A DNA stretch of 64,000 bases from Rhodocyclaceae bacterium. Lineage in GTDB: Bacteria > Pseudomonadota > Gammaproteobacteria > Burkholderiales > CAIKXV01. The stretch lies in the NCBI GenBank assembly GCA_020248265.1, contig JADCHX010000001.1, positions 62,001 to 126,000 of the forward strand. The letters run 5' to 3'. The notes under the pieces were generated by a model. That model saw only the letters and a program-made list of their open reading frames with translations. It was not told the DNA's origin and made no database searches. This document shows positions 32,568-41,134 of this stretch, piece after piece. Positions within the stretch are counted from its first letter, which is position 1; each line of letters starts with the position of its first letter. The translations under genes were made by a program, and so were the position numbers.

Positions 32568-33452
32568 TCAGTCGAAGCCGTAGAGCCGGCGTGGATTGTC
32601 GACGAGTATCCGGTGCCGTACCGCCTCGTCGGGCGCCCATTCACCCAGCATGTCGGCGAGGTCGCCGTCGTCGGGCATCTTCTCGCGCGCGCTTGGATGC
32701 GGCCAGTCGGACCCCCAGACCACGCGGTCGGGCGCGACCTCGATCATGCCGCGCGCAAACGGAACCAGGTCGGGATAGTGAGGTACCGCGTCGGAGACGA
32801 AGTAAGGTCCCATCAGCTTGGCCCATACGTTGTCGCGCGCGAGCAGGCGCAGCAGCGCGCGGTAGGCCGACGCCTGCATGCCTTCGGCGGTCGCGATGCG
32901 CGCGAAATGGTCGATCACGATGTCGATGTCGAGCGACTCCAGTGCCTGCTCGATCTGCGGCATCGTGCGCAGGTCGAGGTAGAACTGCAGGTGCCAGCCC
33001 AGCGGCTTGATGCGCTCGGCCAGGCGCGGTGCATCCTCGATGCGCAGCCCGGGCGTGGCCGAAGCAGTGTTGATGCGGATGCCGCGGAAGCCGAGGCCAT
33101 GCAGGCGCTCGAGTTCGCGGTCGTCGATGTCGGCCGACACCACTGCCACCGCGCGCAGGTCGAAGGTGCGCGAGGCCAGCGCCTCCTCGATCAGCGTGTT
33201 GTCGGTGCCGTACACGCTGGGCTGCACCAGCACGCCGCGCTCGCAGCCCAGCGTGCGCAGCATCTTCACGTAAGCTGGCAGCGGCGTCTCGTGCGGCACG
33301 AAATGCGTCTTCGGCAGCAGCCGGTAGCGCGACTGCGGTCCGAACACATGGGCATGGCAGTCACAGGAACCGGGCGGGAACGCGCGCCTTGGCGGATGCG
33401 GGGTCGCCGCAGGCGGCGGGATGTCAGGCGTTCGTATCGTCGCGTCGGTCAT
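32568..33452 (-). CDS. Amidohydrolase-2 / LigI-like (2-pyrone-4,6-dicarboxylate lactonase-like) protein
   Basis: 294 aa TIM-barrel hydrolase. FPPGSCDCHAHVFGPQSRY holds the HxH metal pair; CERGVLVQPSVYGTDNTLI, GFRGIRINTASA, IVIDHFARIATAEG and RVVWGSDWPHPSAR (barrel-end Asp) match the LigI lactonase branch. Such enzymes hydrolyse cyclic lactones of aromatic degradation. ATG 33452 is preferred (GGAA 9 nt upstream) over an ATG 9 nt earlier, which has almost no spacing. Divergent from the GFA gene at 33511. It heads the PrpD-containing pair. Confidence 0.88.
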   Translation of the reverse strand: MTDATIRTPDIPPPAATPHPPRRAFPPGSCDCHAHVFGPQSRYRLLPKTHFVPHETPLPAYVKMLRTLGCERGVLVQPSVYGTDNTLIEEALASRTFDLRAVAVVSADIDDRELERLHGLGFRGIRINTASATPGLRIEDAPRLAERIKPLGWHLQFYLDLRTMPQIEQALESLDIDIVIDHFARIATAEGMQASAYRALLRLLARDNVWAKLMGPYFVSDAVPHYPDLVPFARGMIEVAPDRVVWGSDWPHPSAREKMPDDGDLADMLGEWAPDEAVRHRILVDNPRRLYGFD

Positions 33453-33510
33453 CGCAGTCATTTCCGGGGTTACCCTTGCGACGGACGATATCACTCCGGG
33501 AGCTTCCCCC

Positions 33511-33915
33511 ATGCATGTCGACGGCCAGTGCCATTGCGGCCACATCCGCTATGAAGCCCAAGCCGACCCGTCCCGGGTCGCGATCTGCCACTGCACCGAC
33601 TGCCAGGTGCTCACGGGCTCGCCGTACCGCGTGTCGGTCGTGGTACCGGCATCCGACTTCCGGCTGCTCGCTGGCGAGCCGACCTTCTACGTGAAGATCG
33701 CCGAGAGCGGCAACCGGCGCGCGCATGCGTTCTGCCCGGTCTGCGGCACGCCGGTGTTCGCACGTCCGGACAGCGATGCGCCGCAGACCTTCACTCTGCG
33801 CGTCGGCGGCCTGGCGCAACGCGCGAGCCTGCCGCCGCAGCGGCGTATATGGTGCCGCTCGGCCGTCGACTGGTCGGTCGACATCGGCGCACTGCCGGGG
33901 TCGGCGCAGCAATGA
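33511..33915 (+). CDS. GFA family protein (zinc-binding, CENP-V/GFA)
   Basis: 134 aa. The zinc cysteines of the glutathione-dependent formaldehyde-activating family are all present: Cys7 and Cys9 (GQCHCGHIRYEA), Cys26, Cys28 and Cys31 (ICHCTDCQVLTG), and Cys75 and Cys78 (AFCPVCGTPVFA). GGGAG at 33499 serves the ATG. Most family members have no proven enzyme activity. It stands between the divergent amidohydrolase and the racemase-type gene. Confidence 0.92.
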   Translation: MHVDGQCHCGHIRYEAQADPSRVAICHCTDCQVLTGSPYRVSVVVPASDFRLLAGEPTFYVKIAESGNRRAHAFCPVCGTPVFARPDSDAPQTFTLRVGGLAQRASLPPQRRIWCRSAVDWSVDIGALPGSAQQ

Positions 33916-34060
33916 AGCAGACCGCGGACACTGCCTGGCACGGCGTGGCGGCCGGCTCCTTGTTCCGTGCGCAGGCGGGCACCTGGCGATCGCGTCGTTC
34001 CACTGCGGTACGCTTTTCGGTAGATTGACGTACTCTGGAACCTCGCAGGGCAACCCCACC

Positions 34061-34756
34061 ATGGCCGAACGCATCCTCGTCATCAACCCGAACAGCACGC
34101 ATTCGGTCACCGAGCAGATGAGCGCAGCCGTATCCGCGATGCGCCTGCCGGGCGGCCCGCAGATCGTCTGCGAGACGCTGCGCGAAGGCCCGCCTGGCGT
34201 CGAGACGCAGGCACAGGTCGATGCGAGCACCGGGCTGCTGCTCGACTGGCTGGCTCAGCGTCCCGAGTTGGCCGCAAGCGATGCCATCATCATCGGCTGC
34301 TTCTCCGACCCCGGTCTGCATGCGCTGCGCGAGGTATACCGGCAGCCGGTGCTCGGCATCGGCGAATCGGGGTTCAACACCGCATCGGCGCTGGCCGAGC
34401 GCTTCGCATCGATCGCGATCGTATCGGGCTCCCTTACGCGCCATCGGCGCAAGATCCGGGCGCTGGGCTTCGAGCATCGCTACTGCGGCGGCCTCGCCGT
34501 CGAGATGGGCGTCGCCGCGCTGGCCGACGTGCAGCGTACCCGCGAGCGCCTGGAATCGGTAGGACGGCGGTTGCGCGACGAGATGGGTGCGCAGGCGATC
34601 GTTCTCGGCTGCGCCGGCTTCTCCGCTCATCGTGAAGGGCTGGAACAGGTCCTCGGCGTACCGGTGGTCGAACCGACGCAGTCGGCCGTAGCGCTGGCGC
34701 TCGGGCAGGTGCTGGCGCGGCGCATGCTGGCCGAGCCGAGCCGAGCCGCGGCCTGA
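34061..34756 (+). CDS. Asp/Glu/hydantoin racemase family protein
   Basis: 231 aa. RILVINPNSTHSVTEQMSAA opens the fold, and two Cys occupy the racemase positions: Cys80 (IIIGCFSDPGLHAL) and Cys184 (VLGCAGFSAHREGL). Between them lie LGIGESGFNTASALAERFAS and IVSGSLTRHRRKIRALGF. Members use the two thiols for proton exchange on amino acids or hydantoins, or act as maleate-type isomerases or decarboxylases. ATG 34061 has only CAGGG upstream. No partner is obvious; both neighbours point away or inward. Confidence 0.9.
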   Translation: MAERILVINPNSTHSVTEQMSAAVSAMRLPGGPQIVCETLREGPPGVETQAQVDASTGLLLDWLAQRPELAASDAIIIGCFSDPGLHALREVYRQPVLGIGESGFNTASALAERFASIAIVSGSLTRHRRKIRALGFEHRYCGGLAVEMGVAALADVQRTRERLESVGRRLRDEMGAQAIVLGCAGFSAHREGLEQVLGVPVVEPTQSAVALALGQVLARRMLAEPSRAAA

Positions 34757-34860
34757 AGAAGCGCCGTCTGGGCTATCGACGCGTTCGAGAAGACGGGCAC
34801 CACGCGGACCCACCGCCCGGAGCGCATCGTCGTGCACCAGGGTCAGCGCCCGAATGGTCT

Positions 34861-35235
34861 TCAGGCCGGCCGGAAGCCGCCCTCTGCCGGCAGTGGCGGG
34901 CTGTAGATCACCACCACCTTCGCCGGTCCGTCAACGGCACGCGCGCCGTGCACGCACTTCGGCGGGATGCGGATCACGCTGCCCGGACCGCAACGCTGCG
35001 GCTGCAGACCGGGCTCGGAATGCTCCAGGAAGCCCTCGATCACCATCACGATCTGCCACGCGCTGTCATGCGAATGCGGATGTGCCGCACCGCCGGCTGC
35101 GACCTCGCCCAGCACCATCTCGAGCCCGGCGCCGAGGGAGGCCTCCACCAGCCGCCGGTTGACCGTGCCACCATGACCGGGCGGGGAGTAGGACGGCAGT
35201 GTGTCGGGGTGGACGATGCGCGGGGGCTGTTCCAT
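34861..35235 (-). CDS. Small cupin-domain protein
   Basis: 124 aa, single cupin. HPHSHDSAWQIVMVIEGFLE is cupin motif 1 with metal His residues, and GSVIRIPPKCVHGARAVDG motif 2. ATG 35235 has AGGAG upstream (7-nt spacing). Downstream of the CoA-transferase gene in the same direction (57-nt gap). Could be an isomerase, a small dioxygenase or a binding protein. No closer assignment is possible. Confidence 0.82.
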   Translation of the reverse strand: MEQPPRIVHPDTLPSYSPPGHGGTVNRRLVEASLGAGLEMVLGEVAAGGAAHPHSHDSAWQIVMVIEGFLEHSEPGLQPQRCGPGSVIRIPPKCVHGARAVDGPAKVVVIYSPPLPAEGGFRPA

Positions 35236-35292
35236 AGAGGGTCTCCTGGAGGGTCGTTCCGTGCGGCCCGGCCATGGCCGGCCGCAGGGGTC

Positions 35293-36495
35293 TCAGGCGA
35301 GCGTGCGTGCGCCGCCAGAAGCAAGCAGCGCAGCGATGCTTGCCTCGTCGTAGCCCGCTTCGCGCAGCAGCACGCAGGTGTGCTCGCCCAGTCGCGGTGC
35401 GTTCATCGGATGCCGTGCCGCTACGCCGTCGAAGAAGCCGGGCGAGGACAGGTGCTTCACCGGTCCGATGCCGGCGAACTCGCGCGTTTCGACCGCGCCG
35501 CTGCGTTCCAGCTGCACGTCGCCGGCTACGTCGGCCAGCGACACCACCGGCATCGCCGGCATGTTCAGCTCGCGAGCGAGCGTGATCCACTCGGCGACGG
35601 TGCGGGTATGCGCGACCGACTCGACCACATCGTACAGCTCGTGGAAGCGGGTGCCGCGTACCGCCGGATCGGTGACGCGCGGATCGGTCGCCATGTCGGG
35701 GCGCCCCACGGCGGTGAAGAAGCGTGCCCACTGCTCGTTGCTGTAGGGCGTCATCGACACATGGCCGTCCTTCGCGCGGTAGATGCGGCGGCCCTCGCGC
35801 GTCACGCGGGTGTAGCCGACGCTGCCCTGCGGCGAGAAGGTCGCACCCTGCAGGTGCTCGACCAGGCAGAACGAGGCGAGCGTCTCGTACATCGGGACAT
35901 CGACAGTGCCGCCCTGCCCGGTGGTGCGCTGGCGCACCAGCGCGGCGAGCATCGCAGAGGCGAGCGCGAGGCCGGCAACCTTGTCGGCGATGAGGCTCGG
36001 CACCAGCCTCGGCGTGCCGTCGGCATCGGCGTTCAGTTCCGACAGTCCCACCGCGCACTGGATCACGTCGTCGATCGCCGGTGCATCGGCCAGTTCGTGC
36101 GCCTCGGCGAACCCGGTCGCCGCGCAGTACAGTAACCGTGGATTGAGTGCGGCACAGGCCTGCGCCGAGAAACCCAGCCGGGCCATCGGCTTGCGCCGGA
36201 CGTTGTGCACCAGCAGATCGGCACCGCGGATCAGTGCTTCGAGCGCGGCCTTGCCGTCGGGCTTGCGAATGTCGAGCACGATCGACCGCTTGCCTCGGTT
36301 CAGATTCACGAACACCGGTCCCATGCCCCGCTCGGGCGCATGGCCGGCATAGCGCATGATGTCGCCCTCGGGCACCTCGACCTTCACTACGTCGGCACCG
36401 TAGTCGGCCAGGATCTGCGTCGAGTACGGGCCGAACACGACCGAGGTCAGGTCGATCACCCGTACCCCGTCGAGCATCTTCGCTGCTGCTGTCAT
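35293..36495 (-). CDS. CaiB/BaiF (family III) CoA-transferase
   Basis: 400 aa, standard length. MLDGVRVIDLTSVVFGPYST, YGADVVKVEVPEGDIMRYAG, NLNRGKRSIVLDIRKPDGK and RGADLLVHNVRRKPMARLGF are the usual N-terminal motifs; the Asp that forms the anhydride should be in APAIDDVIQCAVGLSELN. Members transfer CoA between dicarboxylic or aromatic acids, activating imported acids for further metabolism. A cupin gene follows. ATG 36495 has only GGCAATGACA before it. Divergent from the Bug gene at 36627. Confidence 0.92.
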   Translation of the reverse strand: MTAAAKMLDGVRVIDLTSVVFGPYSTQILADYGADVVKVEVPEGDIMRYAGHAPERGMGPVFVNLNRGKRSIVLDIRKPDGKAALEALIRGADLLVHNVRRKPMARLGFSAQACAALNPRLLYCAATGFAEAHELADAPAIDDVIQCAVGLSELNADADGTPRLVPSLIADKVAGLALASAMLAALVRQRTTGQGGTVDVPMYETLASFCLVEHLQGATFSPQGSVGYTRVTREGRRIYRAKDGHVSMTPYSNEQWARFFTAVGRPDMATDPRVTDPAVRGTRFHELYDVVESVAHTRTVAEWITLARELNMPAMPVVSLADVAGDVQLERSGAVETREFAGIGPVKHLSSPGFFDGVAARHPMNAPRLGEHTCVLLREAGYDEASIAALLASGGARTLA

Positions 36496-36626
36496 TGCCG
36501 ATCCGGGATCAGTCGTTATGCAGGCCGTGATGGTACCTCAGCACATCGCGGATCCCGCCGATGCTGCACAGACTGCGCAGGGCCGCCGGCGTATCATCTG
36601 CGCTCTTCGCCAAGGATGAATCGATC

Positions 36627-37625
36627 GTGATCCGTTCCGACCCCGCCCGCCGTGCCGCGCTTGCAGCGGCCTTCGCGGCTGCGCTCTTGCCCGCCCCGGT
36701 ATTGGCGCAGAACACCGACGCAGCCGCTTTCCCGTCGCGGCCGATCCGCATGGTCGTGCCGTACGTGCCCGGCGGCCTGCCCGACACCCTCGGCCGCATC
36801 GTCGCGCAACGCCTCGGCGATGCCTTCAAGCGTCCGGTGCTGGTCGACAACCGGCCAGGCGCCGGCGGCATCATCGGCACCGAACTGGTCGCGCGCGCGT
36901 TGCCCGACGGCTACACGCTGCTGGTGGCTGACCTCGGACAGACCGCGATCACCCCGGCGATGACGCCGAAGCTGCCCTACGACATCCGGCGCGACTTCGC
37001 ACCGGTAAGCCTGCTCGGCACCTCGCCGTTCTTCCTGGCTGTGAACGGCAGCACCGGCATCTCGACGCTCAAGGAGTTCGTCGCCTACGCACGCGCGCGC
37101 AGCGGAAGCGCGTCGTACGGCTCCTCCGGCGTGGGCAGCCCGCACCACCTGGCGATGGAGATGCTGCGCCTGCGGCTGGGCATCGAGCTGGTGCACGTGC
37201 CGTACAAGGGCAGCGGCCAGTCGACGCCGGCGATCGTCTCGGGCGAGGTGCCGGCGCTGTTCACGGTGCTGCCGACGGTATCGGCCCATGTGAAGTCGGG
37301 CACCATCAGGCTGCTCGGCGTGGCGAGCGCCACGCGCAGCGCGCAGGCGCCCGACGTGCCGACGTTCGCCGAACTCGGGGTCAAGGACTTCGTGCTGCTG
37401 CCTTCGGTCAGCGTGCTCGCGCCGTCCGGTACGCCGGGCCCGGTGATCGAGCGGCTGGCCGCCGAGATCGGCAAGGCGATCAGGCATCCGGACTCGATGC
37501 AGAAGCTCGCGGCAATGGGCATCGACCCCGTCGGCAGCACGCCGGCCGAGTATGCGAAGCAGCTGCGTGCCGACATCGAGCTGTTCGTGCAGGCGGTACG
37601 CGCCTCGGGCGTGAAGGCGGAATGA
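36627..37625 (+). CDS. Bug/TctC-family solute-binding protein
   Basis: 332 aa from GTG 36627 with AAGGA 10 nt upstream. Signal peptide ARRAALAAAFAAALLPAPVLA, then QNTDAAAFPSRPIRMVVPYV and PGGLPDTLGRI. Canonical DNRPGAGGIIGTELVARALP and HVPYKGSGQSTPAIVSGEVP. ATGA overlap with the MaoC-like gene downstream, showing translational coupling. A TATCAT box at 36592 could be the -10. Confidence 0.93.
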   Translation: MIRSDPARRAALAAAFAAALLPAPVLAQNTDAAAFPSRPIRMVVPYVPGGLPDTLGRIVAQRLGDAFKRPVLVDNRPGAGGIIGTELVARALPDGYTLLVADLGQTAITPAMTPKLPYDIRRDFAPVSLLGTSPFFLAVNGSTGISTLKEFVAYARARSGSASYGSSGVGSPHHLAMEMLRLRLGIELVHVPYKGSGQSTPAIVSGEVPALFTVLPTVSAHVKSGTIRLLGVASATRSAQAPDVPTFAELGVKDFVLLPSVSVLAPSGTPGPVIERLAAEIGKAIRHPDSMQKLAAMGIDPVGSTPAEYAKQLRADIELFVQAVRASGVKAE

Positions 37626-38140
37626 CCGGCCCGGCATCCGGCAGCGGCGCGCACACCGGGGACGCGACCGGAGACGGCCAGCTCTACTTCGAGGATTTCG
37701 CGCCCGGCCAGTGCTGGCCCGGACAGCAGCGCCGCCTCGACGCCGCCGCGTTCCGCGCCTTCGCTGCCCTCACCGGCGATGCCCACCCGATCCACTACGA
37801 CGCCGACTATGCACGCGGCACCCGCTTCGGCGCACCGGTCGCGCACGGGCTGCTGGTGACGGCGATCGGCGCGCTGGGCGCCACTGCACTGTCGCCGCGG
37901 CTGGAATCGTCGATGGTCGCCTTCCTGGAACAGGGGATGCGCTTCCTCGCCCCGGTGCTCGAGGGCGACACCATCCGCACCGCGTTCGAGGTGGAGAGTA
38001 CCCGGCCCTCGCGCGACGGCAGCCGCGGCGTGGTGCGCTTCATCGTGCGCGTGAGCAATGCGGCCGGCATGCCGGTCGCCGAAGGCTTCCACGCATACCT
38101 GATTTCCGGTCGGCCGCAGCCCCGACCAGCCACATCGTAA
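37622..38140 (+). CDS. MaoC-like (R)-hydratase, hot-dog fold
   Basis: 172 aa. FEDFAPGQCWPGQQRRLDA then AFAALTGDAHPIHYDADYAR with the Asp and His of the hydratase motif, and FGAPVAHGLLVTAIGALG match MaoC dehydratases, which hydrate 2-enoyl-CoA esters. The C-terminal strand FIVRVSNAAGMPVAEGF is typical. Starts within the Bug stop and ends 11 nt before a RidA-like gene with AAAGGAG between, so the three form one operon. Confidence 0.9.
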   Translation: MTGPASGSGAHTGDATGDGQLYFEDFAPGQCWPGQQRRLDAAAFRAFAALTGDAHPIHYDADYARGTRFGAPVAHGLLVTAIGALGATALSPRLESSMVAFLEQGMRFLAPVLEGDTIRTAFEVESTRPSRDGSRGVVRFIVRVSNAAGMPVAEGFHAYLISGRPQPRPATS

Positions 38141-38151
38141 AGGAGCACACC

Positions 38152-38547
38152 ATGGCCAAGCCCTTCACCGCAGTCACCCCGCCCGGCGGCTGGAACGAGC
38201 GCTATACGTTCTCGGCGGGCGTGCGCGCCGGCAACCTGCTGTTCATCTCGGGCATGACCGCCGCCAACGAGCAGGGCGAACTGGTCGGCGAGGGCGACAT
38301 CGTGCGGCAGACCGAGTACATCTTCGAGAAGATGGGCCGCGTGCTGGAGGCTGCGGGCGCTTCCTTCGCCAACGTGGTCGAGACCACCGAGTACTTCCTG
38401 ACGCTCGACGGCTATGCGAAGACCGCCGGCGTGCGCAGGAAGGTATTCGGCGAGGCGCCCTGGCCGGCGGCAACCGGCGTACTGGTTGCCGGGCTGATCC
38501 GCCCCGGTGCACTGATCGAGATAAAGGCGACCGCGCTGCTCTCCTGA
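38152..38547 (+). CDS. RidA/YjgF-like family protein
   Basis: 131 aa, single Rid domain. NLLFISGMTAANEQGELVGE, IFEKMGRVLEAAGASFANVV, TTEYFLTLDGYAKTAGVRRK and ATGVLVAGLIRPGALIEIKA follow the fold. The catalytic Arg of classical RidA (PARSCVEVARL) is Ala here (WPAATGVLVAGLI), placing it outside the enamine-hydrolase group; such Rid proteins occur in catabolic clusters with unclear reactions. Last gene of the Bug-MaoC-Rid operon; convergent with the next Bug gene. Confidence 0.9.
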   Translation: MAKPFTAVTPPGGWNERYTFSAGVRAGNLLFISGMTAANEQGELVGEGDIVRQTEYIFEKMGRVLEAAGASFANVVETTEYFLTLDGYAKTAGVRRKVFGEAPWPAATGVLVAGLIRPGALIEIKATALLS

Positions 38548-38572
38548 GCCGAGACCGGTACGGGCCCGTCGT

Positions 38573-39568
38573 TCAGTTGATGCCGGCGCCCGAGGCGCGC
38601 ACCACCTTCTCCCATTTCACCAGTTCGCTGCGGATCAGCGCGCCCAGCTGCTCCGGCGTACCGGGTGCCGGTTCGTCGATGCCCTGCCCGGCCAGCTGGG
38701 TACGCACCTCCGGGTCGGCAAGCACCTTGCGCAGCTCGGCGTTCAGCCGGTCGATGACCGGCCGCGGCGTACCGCCGGTAGCGGCCAGTCCGTACCAGGT
38801 AGTGGCGACGAAGCCGGGCACGCCCGCCTCCTGCACCGTCGGCAGGTCGGGCGCTGCGGCGCTGCGTTTCGCGCTGGTCACCGCGAGTGCGCGTACCTTG
38901 CCGGCACGTGCGATCGGCAACAGGGTGCCGATGCTGCTGATGACGATCTGCACCTCGCCCGACATCAGCGCCGTCAGCGCCGGCGGCGCGCCCTTGAACG
39001 GCACGCGGACGGTCTGGATGCCGGCAAGGGTGTTCAGCAGCTCCGTCGCCAGGTGGGTCGGGCTGGACGTGGCGCCGTAGAACAGGCCACCCTTCTTCGC
39101 GCGTGCCAGCGCGAGAAGCTCCTGCATCGTGTTCGCCGGCAACCCGTTATGCACCGCGACGATGTTCGGCGATTCGCCGATCAGGCTGATCGGCGCGAAG
39201 TCCTTGATCGGGTCGAACGATACCTTGCCGTAGAGCGGCGGATTGATCGCCACGCCCGGCTGAATCAGCAGGAGCGTGTGGCCATCCGGGCTGGCCCGCG
39301 CGACCACTTCCATCGCGATGTTCGCATCCGCGCCCGGCCGGTTCTCGACGATGACCGGCTGGCCCAGCGGCACCGCCAGGCGTGGTGCCACGATGCGCGC
39401 GACCAGGTCGACCGGACCGCCGGCTGTGAAGCCGACGACGATGCGCAGCGGCCGCGAAGGCCAGGCCGGGGCCTGAGCCTGCACCGGCAGGCTCGACAGC
39501 AGGAAGGGCACCGCGGAAAGGACGGCGAGGGCCGGAAGGGCGGCCAGTGTCTTGCGTCGGGTCTGCAT
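38573..39568 (-). CDS. Bug/TctC-family solute-binding protein
   Basis: 331 aa from ATG 39568 (GGATGAG upstream); an ATG 12 nt earlier has none. MQTRRKTLAALPALAVLSAVPFLLSSLPVQA is the signal peptide, followed by WPSRPLRIVVGFTAGGPVDL. NRPGADANIAMEVVARASPD lacks the usual AGG, and PFKGAPPALTALMSGE lies where HVPYKG is normal. Downstream of the Bug gene at 39608 on the same strand, convergent with the Rid operon. Confidence 0.92.
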   Translation of the reverse strand: MQTRRKTLAALPALAVLSAVPFLLSSLPVQAQAPAWPSRPLRIVVGFTAGGPVDLVARIVAPRLAVPLGQPVIVENRPGADANIAMEVVARASPDGHTLLLIQPGVAINPPLYGKVSFDPIKDFAPISLIGESPNIVAVHNGLPANTMQELLALARAKKGGLFYGATSSPTHLATELLNTLAGIQTVRVPFKGAPPALTALMSGEVQIVISSIGTLLPIARAGKVRALAVTSAKRSAAAPDLPTVQEAGVPGFVATTWYGLAATGGTPRPVIDRLNAELRKVLADPEVRTQLAGQGIDEPAPGTPEQLGALIRSELVKWEKVVRASGAGIN

Positions 39569-39607
39569 CGACTCATCCATCGGATTACGTTGAAGGGCGT
39601 ACGGCGT

Positions 39608-40663
39608 TCAGTCGGGACGGATGCCCACGCGCGGGATCACCTCTCGCCATTGCGCGATCTCGGCATGCACGCGCTTCGTGAAGGCCGCCGGGGGTACCAG
39701 CAGCGAGCGTGCGCCCTGTGCGGCGAACAGCTCGCGCAGCCGCGGCCGGTTCGCCGCACGGACGATCTCGCCATGCAGACGGTCGAGCCGGTCGGCAGGC
39801 AGCCCCGCCGGGCCGATGATGCCGAACCAGATCGGCATGTCGTAGTCACCGAAGCCGGACTCGGCGAAGGTCGGCACCTCGGGCAGCAGCGGGTTACGCT
39901 CTTTGCCGGTGACCGCCAGCGCGCGCATCCGCCCCGACTGGATCGGACCGGCGGCGCTGGCGATGCTCGAAGTACCGACGTCGACGCGCCCGGCGACGAT
40001 CTCGGCGATCGAACCGGCCACGCCCTTGAACGGCACGTGCACCATCTTCAGCTTGTTGCGGTCGATGAACAGCTCGGCGGCCAGGTGCGAGGAGGTGCCG
40101 TTGCCGCCGGTGGCGAAGGTGACCTCGCCCGGCCGGTTGCGCGCGAGCTGCACCAGGTCCTTCGGGCTGCGCGCCGGGAACTCGAGCCGGCTGAACCAGA
40201 CGGTCGGGGCCTCGGCGATCAGCGTGACCGGCTGGAAATCGCGCACCGGGTCGTAGGTCATCTGCTTGCCGTACAGCGCCGGCGCGATGGAAAACGAGTT
40301 CTCGGTCATCAGCAGCGTGTAGCCGTCGGGCGATGACTTGGCGACGGTGGCCGCACCGATGGTGGTGCCGGCACCGGCCCGGTTCTCGACCAGCACCGAC
40401 TGGCCGAGCGATTCGCCCATGTCCGCGGCCAGCCCGCGCGCGACCACGTCGGTGAACGACCCGGGCACCACCGGCACCACGATGCGCATCGGCTTCACCG
40501 GCCACTGCGCCTGGGCAGCGGCCTGCGGCATGAGGACCACTGCCACGGCAGCAAGGCCTGCGGCAGCCACCAGGGCGCGCAGGCCGCTGCAAGGGACGAT
40601 CGACGGCGCGCCGCCGGCATACAATCGGGTCAAGGTCTTCCCTGCCTCTCGAACTGTGATCAC
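39608..40663 (-). CDS. Bug/TctC-family solute-binding protein
   Basis: 351 aa if started at GTG 40663. That start is almost back-to-back with the divergent MaoC start at 40665, so it is suspect: TTG codons at 40624 or 40633, preceded by GGCAGGGAAG, would give a more normal signal (LRALVAAAGLAAVAVVLMPQAAA). Mature part: QWPVKPMRIVVPVVPGSFTDVV, NRAGAGTTIGAATVAKSSPD and HVPFKGVAGSIAEIVAGR. Upstream of the Bug gene at 38573, same strand, 39-nt gap. Extent of the N-terminus is uncertain, the family is not. Confidence 0.9.
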   Translation of the reverse strand: MITVREAGKTLTRLYAGGAPSIVPCSGLRALVAAAGLAAVAVVLMPQAAAQAQWPVKPMRIVVPVVPGSFTDVVARGLAADMGESLGQSVLVENRAGAGTTIGAATVAKSSPDGYTLLMTENSFSIAPALYGKQMTYDPVRDFQPVTLIAEAPTVWFSRLEFPARSPKDLVQLARNRPGEVTFATGGNGTSSHLAAELFIDRNKLKMVHVPFKGVAGSIAEIVAGRVDVGTSSIASAAGPIQSGRMRALAVTGKERNPLLPEVPTFAESGFGDYDMPIWFGIIGPAGLPADRLDRLHGEIVRAANRPRLRELFAAQGARSLLVPPAAFTKRVHAEIAQWREVIPRVGIRPD

Positions 40664-40664
40664 G

Positions 40665-41120
40665 ATGACATCCTACTACGAAGACTTTGCCGTCGGCGCC
40701 CGCTACCCCACCTACAGCCGCACGGTGACCGAAGGCGACCACTCCCTGTTCTGCGCGCTGGTCGGCTACCACGTGCCGTTGTTCATCGACGAAGAGTTCG
40801 CGAAGAAGACGCCCTATGGCGGCCGCATCTGCCCGAGCCACCTGATCATGTCGTTCTCCACCGGCATGACCGAGAGCTTGTTCCGCACCTCGGTGGTCGG
40901 CCTGCTGGCGCTCGATGGCGGCCGGTTCTTCGCGCCGGTGCGCATCGGCGACACCATCCGCACCGACGTCGAGGTCCTGTCCAAGCGCGAGACTTCGAAG
41001 CCCGACCGCGGCCTGGTCGTGTTCCGCGACCTGGTCTACAACCAGCGCGACGAGCTGGTGTTCCAGATGGACAAGACCGTGCTGATGCGCACCCGCGCCA
41101 GCCTGCCGCCCGCGGCCTGA
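40665..41120 (+). CDS. MaoC-like hot-dog protein with altered catalytic motif
   Basis: 151 aa. YYEDFAVGARYPTYSRTVTE, DHSLFCALVGYHVPLFIDEE, YGGRICPSHLIMSFSTGMTE and RIGDTIRTDVEVLSKRETSK give the MaoC hot-dog fold. In place of the GDxxPxH motif it has GYHVPLF, so the catalytic Asp/His pair seems absent; either another residue serves or it is a thioesterase/binding-type member. ATG 40665 fits the family start; ribosome binding site weak. Followed by the OsmC-like gene (14-nt gap). Confidence 0.82.
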   Translation: MTSYYEDFAVGARYPTYSRTVTEGDHSLFCALVGYHVPLFIDEEFAKKTPYGGRICPSHLIMSFSTGMTESLFRTSVVGLLALDGGRFFAPVRIGDTIRTDVEVLSKRETSKPDRGLVVFRDLVYNQRDELVFQMDKTVLMRTRASLPPAA

Positions 41121-41134
41121 TACGGAGAGTACCC

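Noticed and set aside
31129-32583. Plus-strand open frame of 484 codons opposite PrpD
   Set aside because: Arg/His/Gln-rich shadow; PrpD motifs are on the minus strand.
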